From: DATJWY01 sp035500775
Lineage (GTDB): Bacteria; Pseudomonadota; Alphaproteobacteria; Acetobacterales; Acetobacteraceae
Reading direction: 5' to 3'
DNA length: 21,787 bases
NCBI GenBank assembly: GCA_035500775.1
Contig: DATJWY010000302.1
Span: forward strand, 1-21,787
In this document: positions 1 through 6,698 of the stretch, in pieces
Layout: each line of letters begins with the position of its first letter
Numbering within the stretch: position 1 is the stretch's first letter
Made by a program: the position numbers and the translations under genes
Notes under the pieces: model-generated
Seen by the model: only the letters and a program-made list of their open reading frames with translations
Databases searched by the model: none
Told to the model about the DNA's origin: nothing

Positions 1-1
1 G

Positions 2-796
2 TTCGACTATTCCGCCTCGATGGATGCCTACACCGCCGGCAAGATTGACGCCGATCTGGTCACAAACGGTGACGCGCTCGTCACCGGCGCGGGGGGCGGC
101 AAGAGCGTGATGATCATGCTCACCGACTACTCGAACGGCAATGACATGATCGTCGGCCGGCCGGGGATCAAGAGCCTGCATGACCTCAAGGGGCAGAAGG
201 TCGGCGTCGAGATCGGCTTGGTCGAGCATCTGCTGCTGCTCGATGGTTTGCAGAAATACGGCATGAAGGACACCGACGTCACGCTGGTCAATACCAAGAC
301 CAACGAGACGCCGCAGGTGCTGGCCTCTGGCCAGGTCGCGGCGATTGGCGCGTGGCAGCCGAATTCCGGCATGGCCATGCATCTGGTGCCGGGCGCGCGG
401 CCGATCTTCACCTCGAAGCAGGAGCCTGGCCTGATCTACGACGTGCTCGCTGTGAGCCCGACCAGCCTGAGCAGCCGCCGCGCGGACTGGGAGAAGGTCA
501 TCAAGGTGTGGCACCGTGTTGTCAGCTACATCAACGACCCGAAGACGCAAGATGACGCAGTGAAGATCATGGCCGCGCGCGTCGGGCTGACGCCGAAGGC
601 CTACAAGCCGCTGCTTAAGGGCACCAAACTTATCGACCTGCCTGAAGCGAAGAAGATCTTCAAGAAGGCGGATGGTTTCGGTTCGCTCTATGGTTCGTCC
701 AAGGTCGCCGACGATTTCAACGTGAAATACGGCGTCTACAAGGCCCATCAGGATATCGACAGCTACATCGATCCGTCCCTGACGAACCAACAGTAG
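2..796 (+). CDS. ABC transporter substrate-binding protein, NitT/TauT (SsuA-like) type, 5' end outside window
   Basis: This is the periplasmic binding protein of an ABC importer, probably for guanidine or a related nitrogen compound. The reading frame is open from base 2, ahead of the first internal ATG at 20, so the N-terminus and any signal peptide lie outside the window and 264 codons are visible. The visible part starts with a YSASMDAYTAGKIDADL stretch, typical of NMT1/SsuA-like proteins. It continues with the lobe-two pattern 'SLHDLKGQKVGVEIG', followed by a helix-rich C-terminal half. The permease gene begins 32 bases downstream and the ATPase follows, so the three form one transport unit. 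The substrate is inferred from the downstream guanidine riboswitches and catabolic genes. Taurine, nitrate or urea transporters share this fold, so sequence alone does not settle specificity. Confidence 0.88.
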   Translation, partial: FDYSASMDAYTAGKIDADLVTNGDALVTGAGGGKSVMIMLTDYSNGNDMIVGRPGIKSLHDLKGQKVGVEIGLVEHLLLLDGLQKYGMKDTDVTLVNTKTNETPQVLASGQVAAIGAWQPNSGMAMHLVPGARPIFTSKQEPGLIYDVLAVSPTSLSSRRADWEKVIKVWHRVVSYINDPKTQDDAVKIMAARVGLTPKAYKPLLKGTKLIDLPEAKKIFKKADGFGSLYGSSKVADDFNVKYGVYKAHQDIDSYIDPSLTNQQ

Positions 797-828
797 CCGT
801 CGAGATAAGCCGATTCCGGAGACGATCG

Positions 829-1794
829 ATGAAATTGCCAGCTTGGCTGACGCTGCATAAGCCCATCTCCGCGCGGGCTCGCTCGATCTTTGGAATCGGC
901 TCCATCGTGTTGCCGTTGCTGGTGTGGAGCGTCGTCAGCTACGTACCTTTCGTGTGGCATCCGCAGATGTTGGTCACAGACCCTGGCGATGTTGACTTTC
1001 TGGAGGCCGGGATGCGCATGGATCGCGCCGCCTTCCAGGGGGCCATCGACGACATGAGGAGCCAGGGCAAGGCGCCGCCGAAGGGGGAGCCGGCCAACCC
1101 GATCTATCTGCCCGCGCCGGACGAGGTCGCGACGGCCTTCTACACAGCCTTCACCACGCCACCCGGTGAGCGCGACGGTCCATGGTTGCATCAAAGTCTT
1201 TGGCATAGTATTCAGATCATCTTTTGGGGTTTTGTCATATCCTCTCTTATCGGCGTGCCGCTCGGCATTCTGTGCGGCACGCTGGCCGCGGTTTCCCGCC
1301 TGACGGAGCCGTTCGTCGAGTTTTTCCGCTACCTGCCGGCGCCGGCGTTCGGCGCGCTCGCGGTTGCCATTCTCGGCATCTATGACGGGCCAAAGATCGC
1401 CATCATTGTCATAGGCACGCTGTTCCAGCAGGTGCTGATTATCGCCAACACCACCCGCAAGCTGGATCTCGCCCTGATCGAGGCGGCGCGCACGCTCGGC
1501 GCCAAAAGTGTCCGCCTGCTGTTCCGTGTCGCCATCCCGGGTATCCTGCCGGATCTTTATCGCGACCAACGTATCCTGCTTGGCTGGGCATGGACCTATC
1601 TGATCGTCGCCGAACTGATCGGCACGACTTCCGGCATTACCTGGTTCATCACCCAGCAGGCACGGTACCAGCATTTCGCCAATGTCTATGCCGCGATGAT
1701 GATGATCGGCATCATCGGGCTCGGCACCGATCTCCTGCTTGGCCTCGCTGGCAAGGCTCTCTTCCCCTGGGACAAGGGGCGTGCCCATGCCTGA
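829..1794 (+). CDS. ABC transporter permease, NitT/TauT type
   Basis: This is the inner-membrane channel subunit of the importer, 321 residues. A GGAG ribosome binding site at 818-821 supports the ATG at 829. One membrane segment lies near residues 22-44. A hydrophilic, presumably periplasmic stretch of about 60 residues follows, and then the conserved BPD_transp_1 domain from about residue 125. The cytoplasmic coupling (EAA) loop is visible as EAARTLGA at 218-225, with the expected proline-rich continuation 'AIPGILPDLY'. The last segments end in a short basic tail. The stop codon overlaps the start of the ATPase gene by 8 bases, so the two are probably translationally coupled. The family is clear; the substrate is inferred only from context. 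Confidence 0.93.
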   Translation: MKLPAWLTLHKPISARARSIFGIGSIVLPLLVWSVVSYVPFVWHPQMLVTDPGDVDFLEAGMRMDRAAFQGAIDDMRSQGKAPPKGEPANPIYLPAPDEVATAFYTAFTTPPGERDGPWLHQSLWHSIQIIFWGFVISSLIGVPLGILCGTLAAVSRLTEPFVEFFRYLPAPAFGALAVAILGIYDGPKIAIIVIGTLFQQVLIIANTTRKLDLALIEAARTLGAKSVRLLFRVAIPGILPDLYRDQRILLGWAWTYLIVAELIGTTSGITWFITQQARYQHFANVYAAMMMIGIIGLGTDLLLGLAGKALFPWDKGRAHA

Positions 1795-2737
1795 CATGAC
1801 CCCGAACGCGATGGAGCGTCCCTTGGCCATGCGGCAGGTGGAGTTCGACTACCACACCCAGTCCGAAGCTGTGCGCGCGCGGCTGGAGCGGATGAAGGCG
1901 CGAGAGGTGGTTCTGAGCGTCGAACATCTCGGTAAGATTTTCGGTGATGGGGCGAAGCAGACGGTCGCTCTGTGTGACATCAACATGCACGTGCACCGGC
2001 GGGAACTCGTCTGCGTTATCGGCCCTTCCGGTTGCGGCAAATCGACGCTCATCCGCATCCTTGCCGGTCTGGATCAGGCAAGTTCTGGCGCGGTGCTCGT
2101 TGACGGCAAGCCGGTGGACGGGCCTGGGCGCGACCGCGGCATGGTGTTCCAGGGCTATACGCTGTTCCCATGGCTGACGGTCCGCCGGAACGTGATGTTT
2201 GGTCTGGAGATGAGCGGGCTTGGGCGCGCGGAAGCGGAACGGCAGGCGCTGCAATGGCTGCAGCTTATCGGCCTGGAAAAATTCGCCGATGCCTGGCCGC
2301 ACCAGCTTTCAGGCGGGATGAAGCAGCGCGTGGCGATTGCCCGTGCGCTCGCCAACCAGCCGCGCGTATTGCTGATGGATGAACCGTTCAGCGCGCTCGA
2401 CGCGCAGACCCGCGCGCGGATGCAGGCCTATCTGCTGGAGATCTGGAAGAAGATCGATATCACGATCGTCTTCATTACCCATGACCTCGACGAGGCCGTT
2501 TTCCTCGCGGACCGCATCCTGGTCCTGAAGGCGCATCCGGGTGAGGTGCAGGAGCTGATCGAGGTGCCGCTGCCGCGGCCGCGGCATGCTGGCCAGTTCA
2601 GCACAGCCGAATTTCTTGCCACCAAGGCGCGGCTTGAGGAACTGATCCATCCGAAGAGTGTGGTGGAAGAGGTTGAGGAAGACGTTCCGTATCCGGCGAT
2701 GCCGTTGCTGACCAACGTCGCCGATCAGGTCGAATAG
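1787..2737 (+). CDS. ABC transporter ATP-binding protein, NitT/TauT type
   Basis: This is the ATPase subunit that powers the importer, 316 residues. I chose the ATG at 1787 because an AGGGG ribosome binding site lies just upstream and the 8-base overlap with the permease is typical of coupling; an earlier in-frame ATG at 1739 lies deep inside the permease gene. All nucleotide-binding motifs are present: Walker A GPSGCGKST at 79-87, Q-loop Gln122, signature LSGGM at 174-178, Walker B LLMDEP at 195-200 with Glu199, and H-loop His232. About 40 residues precede the nucleotide-binding domain and about 60 acidic residues follow it. The creatininase-family gene begins 15 bases downstream. Confidence 0.95.
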   Translation: MPDMTPNAMERPLAMRQVEFDYHTQSEAVRARLERMKAREVVLSVEHLGKIFGDGAKQTVALCDINMHVHRRELVCVIGPSGCGKSTLIRILAGLDQASSGAVLVDGKPVDGPGRDRGMVFQGYTLFPWLTVRRNVMFGLEMSGLGRAEAERQALQWLQLIGLEKFADAWPHQLSGGMKQRVAIARALANQPRVLLMDEPFSALDAQTRARMQAYLLEIWKKIDITIVFITHDLDEAVFLADRILVLKAHPGEVQELIEVPLPRPRHAGQFSTAEFLATKARLEELIHPKSVVEEVEEDVPYPAMPLLTNVADQVE

Positions 2738-2752
2738 GAAGGGGGCGCCACG

Positions 2753-3514
2753 ATGCAATGGTCTCGTCTAGCCTGGCCGGAATTACCGCCGGTGCTGGCC
2801 GCCGTGGGGCAGGCCGCGATTCTGCCCGTTGGCGCCACCGAACAGCACGGGCCGCATATGGGCTGCGGCATGGATGCGGTGCTGGCTGATAGGCTTTGTG
2901 CCGCCGTTGCCGAGCGTACCGGTGTGCCAATGCTGCCGACGCTGCCCTATGGCTGCTCGCTCGGCCATAGCCGCCGCTGGGCGGGAACGATCATGGTTGA
3001 GCCCGGTACGCTGATTGATCTGGTCACACAAATCGGTGGCTCGGCCTGGCACAGCGGCGTGCGGCGCCTGTTCATCGTCAACACGCATGTGACGAATGCG
3101 GCGCCGCTGCGCTGCGCACTCGAAAAGCTATGGGCGGCGCATGATGATCTGATGGTGGCGGTCATCAATTCCGCCATGATCAGCCCACGCGTGCGTGAGG
3201 TGCATTTCGCCGACGCCGAGGATTGGCATGCCAATGATGCCGAGACCTCGCTGATGCTCGCCGTCGCGCCGGAGATGGTGCGCGAGGAGGAGATGCCGCA
3301 CGCGGACGATCCCGACCGCACGGAGGGCCTGGTGTTCGCCCATCCCGTCAACCGCACCAGCCGCAATGGTGTGACTGGTTTTCCGAGCCGCGCCACACAG
3401 GAGAAGGGCGAACTCTGGTTCGGCTGGATGGTCGAGGATCTCGCCCGCACGATCGAACGCGGGCTCGCCGAGGTGCCGCCACTCGATCATTCGTACTGTG
3501 ACGCCGCCGGCTGA
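2753..3514 (+). CDS. creatininase-family metal-dependent amidohydrolase
   Basis: This is a 253-residue member of the creatininase/MftE/ArfB superfamily, cytoplasmic enzymes that cleave or form C-N bonds using two divalent metals. The ligand pattern is visible: Glu30 and His32 in 'GATEQHGPH', Asp41, His112 in 'NTHVTN' (the family usually has NGHGGN) and Glu164 in 'NDAETSLML'. A purine-rich AGGAAGGGGG stretch precedes the ATG. It sits between the transporter and a glutamine synthetase-like gene, so it probably opens an amide or guanidino compound that is imported or formed in this pathway. Creatinine itself is only one candidate. The altered NTHVTN loop suggests a substrate different from classic creatininase. 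The family call is firm; the reaction is unknown. Confidence 0.88.
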   Translation: MQWSRLAWPELPPVLAAVGQAAILPVGATEQHGPHMGCGMDAVLADRLCAAVAERTGVPMLPTLPYGCSLGHSRRWAGTIMVEPGTLIDLVTQIGGSAWHSGVRRLFIVNTHVTNAAPLRCALEKLWAAHDDLMVAVINSAMISPRVREVHFADAEDWHANDAETSLMLAVAPEMVREEEMPHADDPDRTEGLVFAHPVNRTSRNGVTGFPSRATQEKGELWFGWMVEDLARTIERGLAEVPPLDHSYCDAAG

Positions 3515-3572
3515 AACAGTTCTGAAGCCGGCGAGGAGAGCAATCCGAAGTCGGCGAAGCAAGGAGCGACAG

Positions 3573-4943
3573 ATGGACGTCATTTCCCACGACGCGGAGA
3601 TCGCTGCCATTCAGCAGCGTCTGCAGGAGCAGGGCGTAAAATATTGCATCGGCGCTTATGTCGATATCCACGGCGTGCCGAAGGGCAAGGTGGTGCCGAT
3701 CGCGCATCTGGAGCACATGGCGCATGGCTCGGAACGTTACACGGGTTACGCGCTGGACGGGCTTGGCCAGGACCCGCATGACGATGAGATCACCTCGATC
3801 CCGGACCTGAATCAGATCATCCAGCTTCCCTGGGAGCCGAAGATCGCCTGGATGCCGGCAGACAATGCCTTCCAGGGCAAGCCTTATCCGCTCAACACCC
3901 GCGTCGCCCTCAAGAACGTTCTCGCCCAGGCGGCGGAAATGGGGTACGGCTTCAATCTTGGCGTCGAGTGCGAGATCTATCTGCTCCGTCAGAACCCGGA
4001 TGGCACGCTCTCGGTGCCAGTGGCCGACGACAAGCTTGTGAAGCCCTGCTATGATGTGCGCGGCTTCGTCGATAATTTCGCCTGGCTCGATAAAGTCGCA
4101 ACCTGCATCAACGATCTTGGCTGGGACCTCTACTCCTTCGACCATGAGGACGCGAACGGCCAGTTCGAATTTGACTTCACCTATAGCGACGCGCTGACGA
4201 TGTGCGATCGTGTCACCTTCTTCCGCTTCATGGCGAAGCACTACGCCAAGGAGATGGGACTGATCGCGACGACGATGCCGAAGCCATTCGCCGACAAGAC
4301 AGGCACCGGCGCGCATTTCAACATGTCGCTCTCCGATCTCGGGACAGGCCGCAACGCCTTCGCCTGTTCGCCGGCGGACGATCCGCGCGGGCTCGGTCTT
4401 ACCGAAGTTGGCTATCATTTCATCGGCGGCATTCTGCGGCACGGCCGGGCGCTCTGTGCCGCTTTCGCGCCGACGGTGAACAGCTACAAGCGGCTGATCC
4501 GGCGCGGGGCGATGAGCACCTTCTCTTGGGCGCCGGTATTCAACTCCTACGGATCCAACAACCGCACCAATTCGGTGCGCGTGCCAGCGGGCGGCGGGCG
4601 CTGCGAATCCCGCAATGCGGATGGCGCGGTGAACCCGTACCTGGCCGCCACCCTGGCCCTCGCCGCCGGGCTGGAGGGGGTGCGCGAGCGCATCGATCCG
4701 GGCGCACCAAACGAGGATAATCTCTACGAGATCTCGGAAGCCGAGCGCCGCGCCCGTGGCATCGAGTTCCTGCCGCAGACCTTGCAGGAAGCCGTTTCCG
4801 CCTTCGCCGCCGATCCTCTCGTGGAAGCAACGCTGGGCACCGCGCTTCGCGACGAGTTCATCCGCTACAAGACCGAGGAGTGGGAGGCCTACCATCTCAG
4901 CGTCAGCAAGTGGGAAATCGAACGCTACAGCCACCTGTTCTGA
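3573..4943 (+). CDS. glnT: type III glutamine synthetase-like ligase (glutamate-ammonia or glutamate-amine ligase)
   Basis: This is an ATP-dependent ligase of the GlnT class, 456 residues. An in-frame ATG at 3498 exists, but the ATG at 3573 has AAGGAG 7 bases upstream and gives the usual family length. The catalytic domain shows the metal-binding glutamates in 'GVECEIYLL' (Glu132, Glu134), the NGQFEFDF strand at 195-202, GTGAHFN at 244-250 with His248, NSYKRL at 302-307, and the late ESRNADGAVNPYL segment. In the locus it would assimilate the ammonia released by allophanate hydrolysis. Members of this class can also use methylamine or other amines in place of ammonia, so a gamma-glutamylamide synthetase is a real alternative. 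It lies between the creatininase-family and NikR-like genes, in the same direction. Confidence 0.85.
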   Translation: MDVISHDAEIAAIQQRLQEQGVKYCIGAYVDIHGVPKGKVVPIAHLEHMAHGSERYTGYALDGLGQDPHDDEITSIPDLNQIIQLPWEPKIAWMPADNAFQGKPYPLNTRVALKNVLAQAAEMGYGFNLGVECEIYLLRQNPDGTLSVPVADDKLVKPCYDVRGFVDNFAWLDKVATCINDLGWDLYSFDHEDANGQFEFDFTYSDALTMCDRVTFFRFMAKHYAKEMGLIATTMPKPFADKTGTGAHFNMSLSDLGTGRNAFACSPADDPRGLGLTEVGYHFIGGILRHGRALCAAFAPTVNSYKRLIRRGAMSTFSWAPVFNSYGSNNRTNSVRVPAGGGRCESRNADGAVNPYLAATLALAAGLEGVRERIDPGAPNEDNLYEISEAERRARGIEFLPQTLQEAVSAFAADPLVEATLGTALRDEFIRYKTEEWEAYHLSVSKWEIERYSHLF

Positions 4944-4965
4944 GACGGGCCGGGTACTGGGGACC

Positions 4966-5439
4966 ATGTCTGACAGCGGACACGCAGGCAGTCGTCCGGT
5001 CAGCCGGATCAGCATCTCGCTCCCGGAGGAGATGCTGATCGAATTCGACCGGATGGTGGAAGCAAGAGGCTCCGCCAGCCGCTCGCAGGCCATCCAGCAC
5101 ATGCTCTACCAAGCTCTGGTGGAGCATCGACGGAAGGTCGGCAATGACGTCATGGTCGGCACCGTGACCTTGTTCTACGACCATTCCGTGGCGGGCCTGC
5201 AAAAGCAGCTCGCCGATCTCCAGTATCGCAATATCGCCGAGGTCATCAGTTCCCTGCACGTGCATCTGATGCATAACCAGACGCTGGAGGTGATCCTGGT
5301 GCAGGGACCGGCGGGCAAGCTGCAGGCAATCGCCGACGAGATGATCACCCTGCCCGGGGTGATCTCCGGCCAGATCCATCTGGCGGCGTCGCTTATTCCG
5401 CCAGTGCATCCGTTCGAGCCACAGGCGGAAACTGCCTGA
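4966..5439 (+). CDS. NikR-like ribbon-helix-helix regulator with incomplete nickel site
   Basis: This is a 157-residue transcription factor with an N-terminal ribbon-helix-helix DNA-binding domain (about residues 12-55, 'RISISLPEEMLIEFDRM') and a C-terminal ACT-like NikR domain (about 60-145). The ATG at 4966 begins where NikR homology begins, 22 bases after the synthetase stop; longer in-frame starts lie inside the synthetase gene. By alignment to E. coli NikR recalled from memory, two nickel ligands remain (His98 and His100, matching His87 and His89). The other two are replaced: Tyr87 stands where His76 should be, and Thr106 where Cys95 should be. It may therefore bind another ligand or none. 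It ends the first gene group and lies just before the riboswitch leader, so a local regulatory role is likely. Confidence 0.85.
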   Translation: MSDSGHAGSRPVSRISISLPEEMLIEFDRMVEARGSASRSQAIQHMLYQALVEHRRKVGNDVMVGTVTLFYDHSVAGLQKQLADLQYRNIAEVISSLHVHLMHNQTLEVILVQGPAGKLQAIADEMITLPGVISGQIHLAASLIPPVHPFEPQAETA

Positions 5440-5498
5440 GGCGTGCGCAGGATGCCGGGGTGATGCCCAACCCGGCCGCAAACGCGGTGCGCATCGCC
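5440..5498 (+). terminator. branched hairpin directly after the NikR-like stop codon, possible terminator or 3'-end structure
   Basis: GGCGTGCGCA (5440-5449) pairs with TGCGCATCGCC (5488-5498) through 10 pairs and one bulge. Inside it, GCCGGG (5454-5459) pairs with CCCGGC (5471-5476). The structure begins at the base after the TGA. It is followed by seven A residues rather than a U-tract, so intrinsic termination on the plus strand is not convincing; 3'-end protection or a protein-binding site is possible. TGCGCA occurs in both arms, which would also suit a dimeric regulator. Confidence 0.35.
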
Positions 5499-5556
5499 AA
5501 AAAAATCCGTGTGGCCCTCTTGCCTTGAGCCGCGCGATCCGGTGGACTCTCAATCA

Positions 5557-5664
5557 AGGCAGCTAGGGTTCCAGGCGCGGATGATGCGCTGTTCGGTCCG
5601 AGAGCTGCGGCCCGGCGGGAGACATCCGCCGGGTGCACGGCGGGATAAAAGCCCGGGAGAGACT
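5557..5664 (+). promoter_or_regulatory. guanidine-I riboswitch (ykkC-type aptamer)
   Basis: The conserved blocks of the guanidine-I aptamer are all present in order. CTAGGGTTCC lies at 5563-5572, GGTCCGAGAG at 5595-5604, and a third block at 5636-5661 contains GGGATAAAAGCCCGGGAGA. Pairing also fits: GCAGC (5559-5563) with GCTGC (5604-5608), GCGC (5575-5578) with GCGC (5586-5589), and an 8-bp stem CCCGGCGG (5611-5618) with CCGCCGGG (5626-5633). This RNA class binds free guanidine and usually turns genes on. It lies upstream of the UAAP/carboxylase/allophanate hydrolase operon, the expected regulon. No convincing -35/-10 pair is visible upstream; TTGAGC near 5525 is at best weak. Confidence 0.95.
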
Positions 5665-5667
5665 TGC

Positions 5668-5706
5668 GTGATGTAGGATCAGCATCACCGGCCTCTCGCT
5701 GATCCT
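5668..5706 (+). promoter_or_regulatory. two mutually exclusive hairpins after the guanidine-I aptamer (candidate expression platform)
   Basis: Hairpin A pairs GTGATG (5668-5673) with CATCAC (5683-5688). Hairpin B pairs AGGATCAGC (5675-5683) with GCTGATCCT (5698-5706), nine perfect pairs. The two share bases and cannot form together, as expected for a switching element next to an aptamer. No U-tract follows hairpin B, so simple intrinsic termination is not supported. Rho-dependent termination or coupling to the second riboswitch downstream are alternatives. The fold is read by eye. Confidence 0.45.
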
Positions 5707-5800
5707 CCATCGCCCGGTAACGGACGGCGGGGACGGTGCGGCTTTCCGGCACCAGACACCATTCACCCTACCCTCCGTCCGGTTGCGCGGATCATGTACC

Positions 5801-5861
5801 CCGCCGGGACGACCCGGCCGAGGCCGGGGGTGCTGCCAGGACGACCTGGCGCAGGCAGGAG
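5801..5861 (+). promoter_or_regulatory. guanidine-II riboswitch (mini-ykkC type), two ACGA-loop hairpins next to the ribosome binding site
   Basis: Two short hairpins carry the ACGR tetraloop that defines this class. P1 is GCCGGG (5803-5808), loop ACGA (5809-5812), CCCGGC (5813-5818). P2 is GCCAGG (5835-5840), loop ACGA (5841-5844), CCTGGC (5845-5850). The linker is 16 bases, and the Shine-Dalgarno AGGAG (5857-5861) follows P2 closely, with the UAAP1 ATG at 5868. Known members dimerise the two loops around guanidine and free the ribosome binding site. CTGCC (5833-5837) could mask GGCAG (5854-5858) when P2 is open, which suits translational control. Stem length, loop sequence, linker and position all match the class. 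Confidence 0.85.
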
Positions 5862-5867
5862 ACTGTC

Positions 5868-6683
5868 ATGGTGCAGATCGACCAACAGACACCGGAGCAG
5901 CACCGGCAACGTTATTTCGAGCTGAAGGCCCGCGCCCGCGAGCGTGCGGAGGCGCGCCCGCACCACGACGTGCCGCCGGCGCCGCGGGAGCTTGATCCGG
6001 AACGCGTCATCCATCGCGAGACGATCCCGGGAGGGTGGTACTGGCCGGTGCGGGTTCCGCGCGGGCAGGCCCTGCGGATCATCAACACCGCCGGTAATGC
6101 GGGCGTGTCCGCCATGTTTTGGAATGCGGACGATCCCAGTGAACGCTACAACGCCGGCGATACGGTCAAACTGCAATGGACGGCGCAATTGACCAAGGGG
6201 CGGGTGCTGTTCTCCGACATGGGGCGGGTGCTCGCCTCAATCACCGAGGATACGTACGGGCATGCCGAAACGCTGCTCGGCGGTAGTTCGCGAGCGAGCA
6301 ATGCACGCAAATACGGGAATCCCGCCTTGCGGAACAGCGTGGAGAATTTCCGCCTGGGAGCCGGCAAGCACGGCTTGCTGGTGAAGGACGTGCCGCCCTG
6401 CATCACCTTCTTCGCGGGCGTGCGCACGGAGGAGGATGGGCGATTCGTCTGGCAGGATGGCGTGGCGAGGCCGGGAGATTTCGTCGATCTGCGGGCGGAA
6501 ATGAATCTGCTCGTTGTGCTCTCCAACTGTCCGCACCCGCTCAGCCCGGAGACGGAGTTCGCGCCAGGGCCGATCGAAGCCGTGCTGTGGCGGGCGCCGG
6601 CGCCAGCGCCGGATGATCTCTGCCGCCATTTCGGCGAGGAAGCCGAGCGCGGCTTCGAGAATACCGATCCGCTGTTCCGCTGA
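5868..6683 (+). CDS. urea carboxylase-associated protein 1 (UAAP1; DUF1989, CgdA/CgdB-type carboxyguanidine deiminase subunit)
   Basis: This is a 271-residue DUF1989 protein, the first of a paralogous pair. In characterised guanidine pathways such pairs convert carboxyguanidine to allophanate and ammonia. The ATG at 5868 has AGGAG six bases upstream, right after the guanidine-II hairpins; an upstream in-frame ATG at 5736 falls inside the riboswitch leader. Family hallmarks include 'PGGWYWPVRVPRGQALRI' (55-72), 'DLRAEMNLLVVLSNCPHP' (207-224) and the C-terminal 'RGFENTDPLFR'. Compared with its partner downstream, the C-G-R-H-D...C-S-C cluster is replaced here by Y130-G-H-A-E...S-S-R. This subunit may therefore be structural or use a different set of residues. 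UAAP2 begins 15 bases downstream. Confidence 0.9.
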   Translation: MVQIDQQTPEQHRQRYFELKARARERAEARPHHDVPPAPRELDPERVIHRETIPGGWYWPVRVPRGQALRIINTAGNAGVSAMFWNADDPSERYNAGDTVKLQWTAQLTKGRVLFSDMGRVLASITEDTYGHAETLLGGSSRASNARKYGNPALRNSVENFRLGAGKHGLLVKDVPPCITFFAGVRTEEDGRFVWQDGVARPGDFVDLRAEMNLLVVLSNCPHPLSPETEFAPGPIEAVLWRAPAPAPDDLCRHFGEEAERGFENTDPLFR

Positions 6684-6698
6684 GAGGGAGCGATACCA

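Noticed and set aside
763..1830. Long open minus-strand frame opposite the permease
   Set aside because: It lies opposite a well-supported permease gene; its translation is low-complexity and charged, with no domain signal. It is an antisense shadow caused by GC-rich codon use.
3507..3531. CCGGCT/AGCCGG inverted repeat between the creatininase-family and glutamine synthetase-like genes
   Set aside because: Six pairs with a 13-base loop and no U-tract, partly inside the coding end; too weak to call a regulatory element.
3348..5102. 584-codon minus-strand frame opposite the creatininase-family and glutamine synthetase-like genes
   Set aside because: Both plus-strand genes have clear catalytic motifs; the minus-strand product resembles no family and is rich in Arg, His and Gly, as expected for a shadow.
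5735..5753. GGTGCGG...CCGGCACC hairpin in the leader
   Set aside because: It has a bulge, no U-tract and no loop typical of a third riboswitch; it could be part of leader folding but does not support a separate feature.
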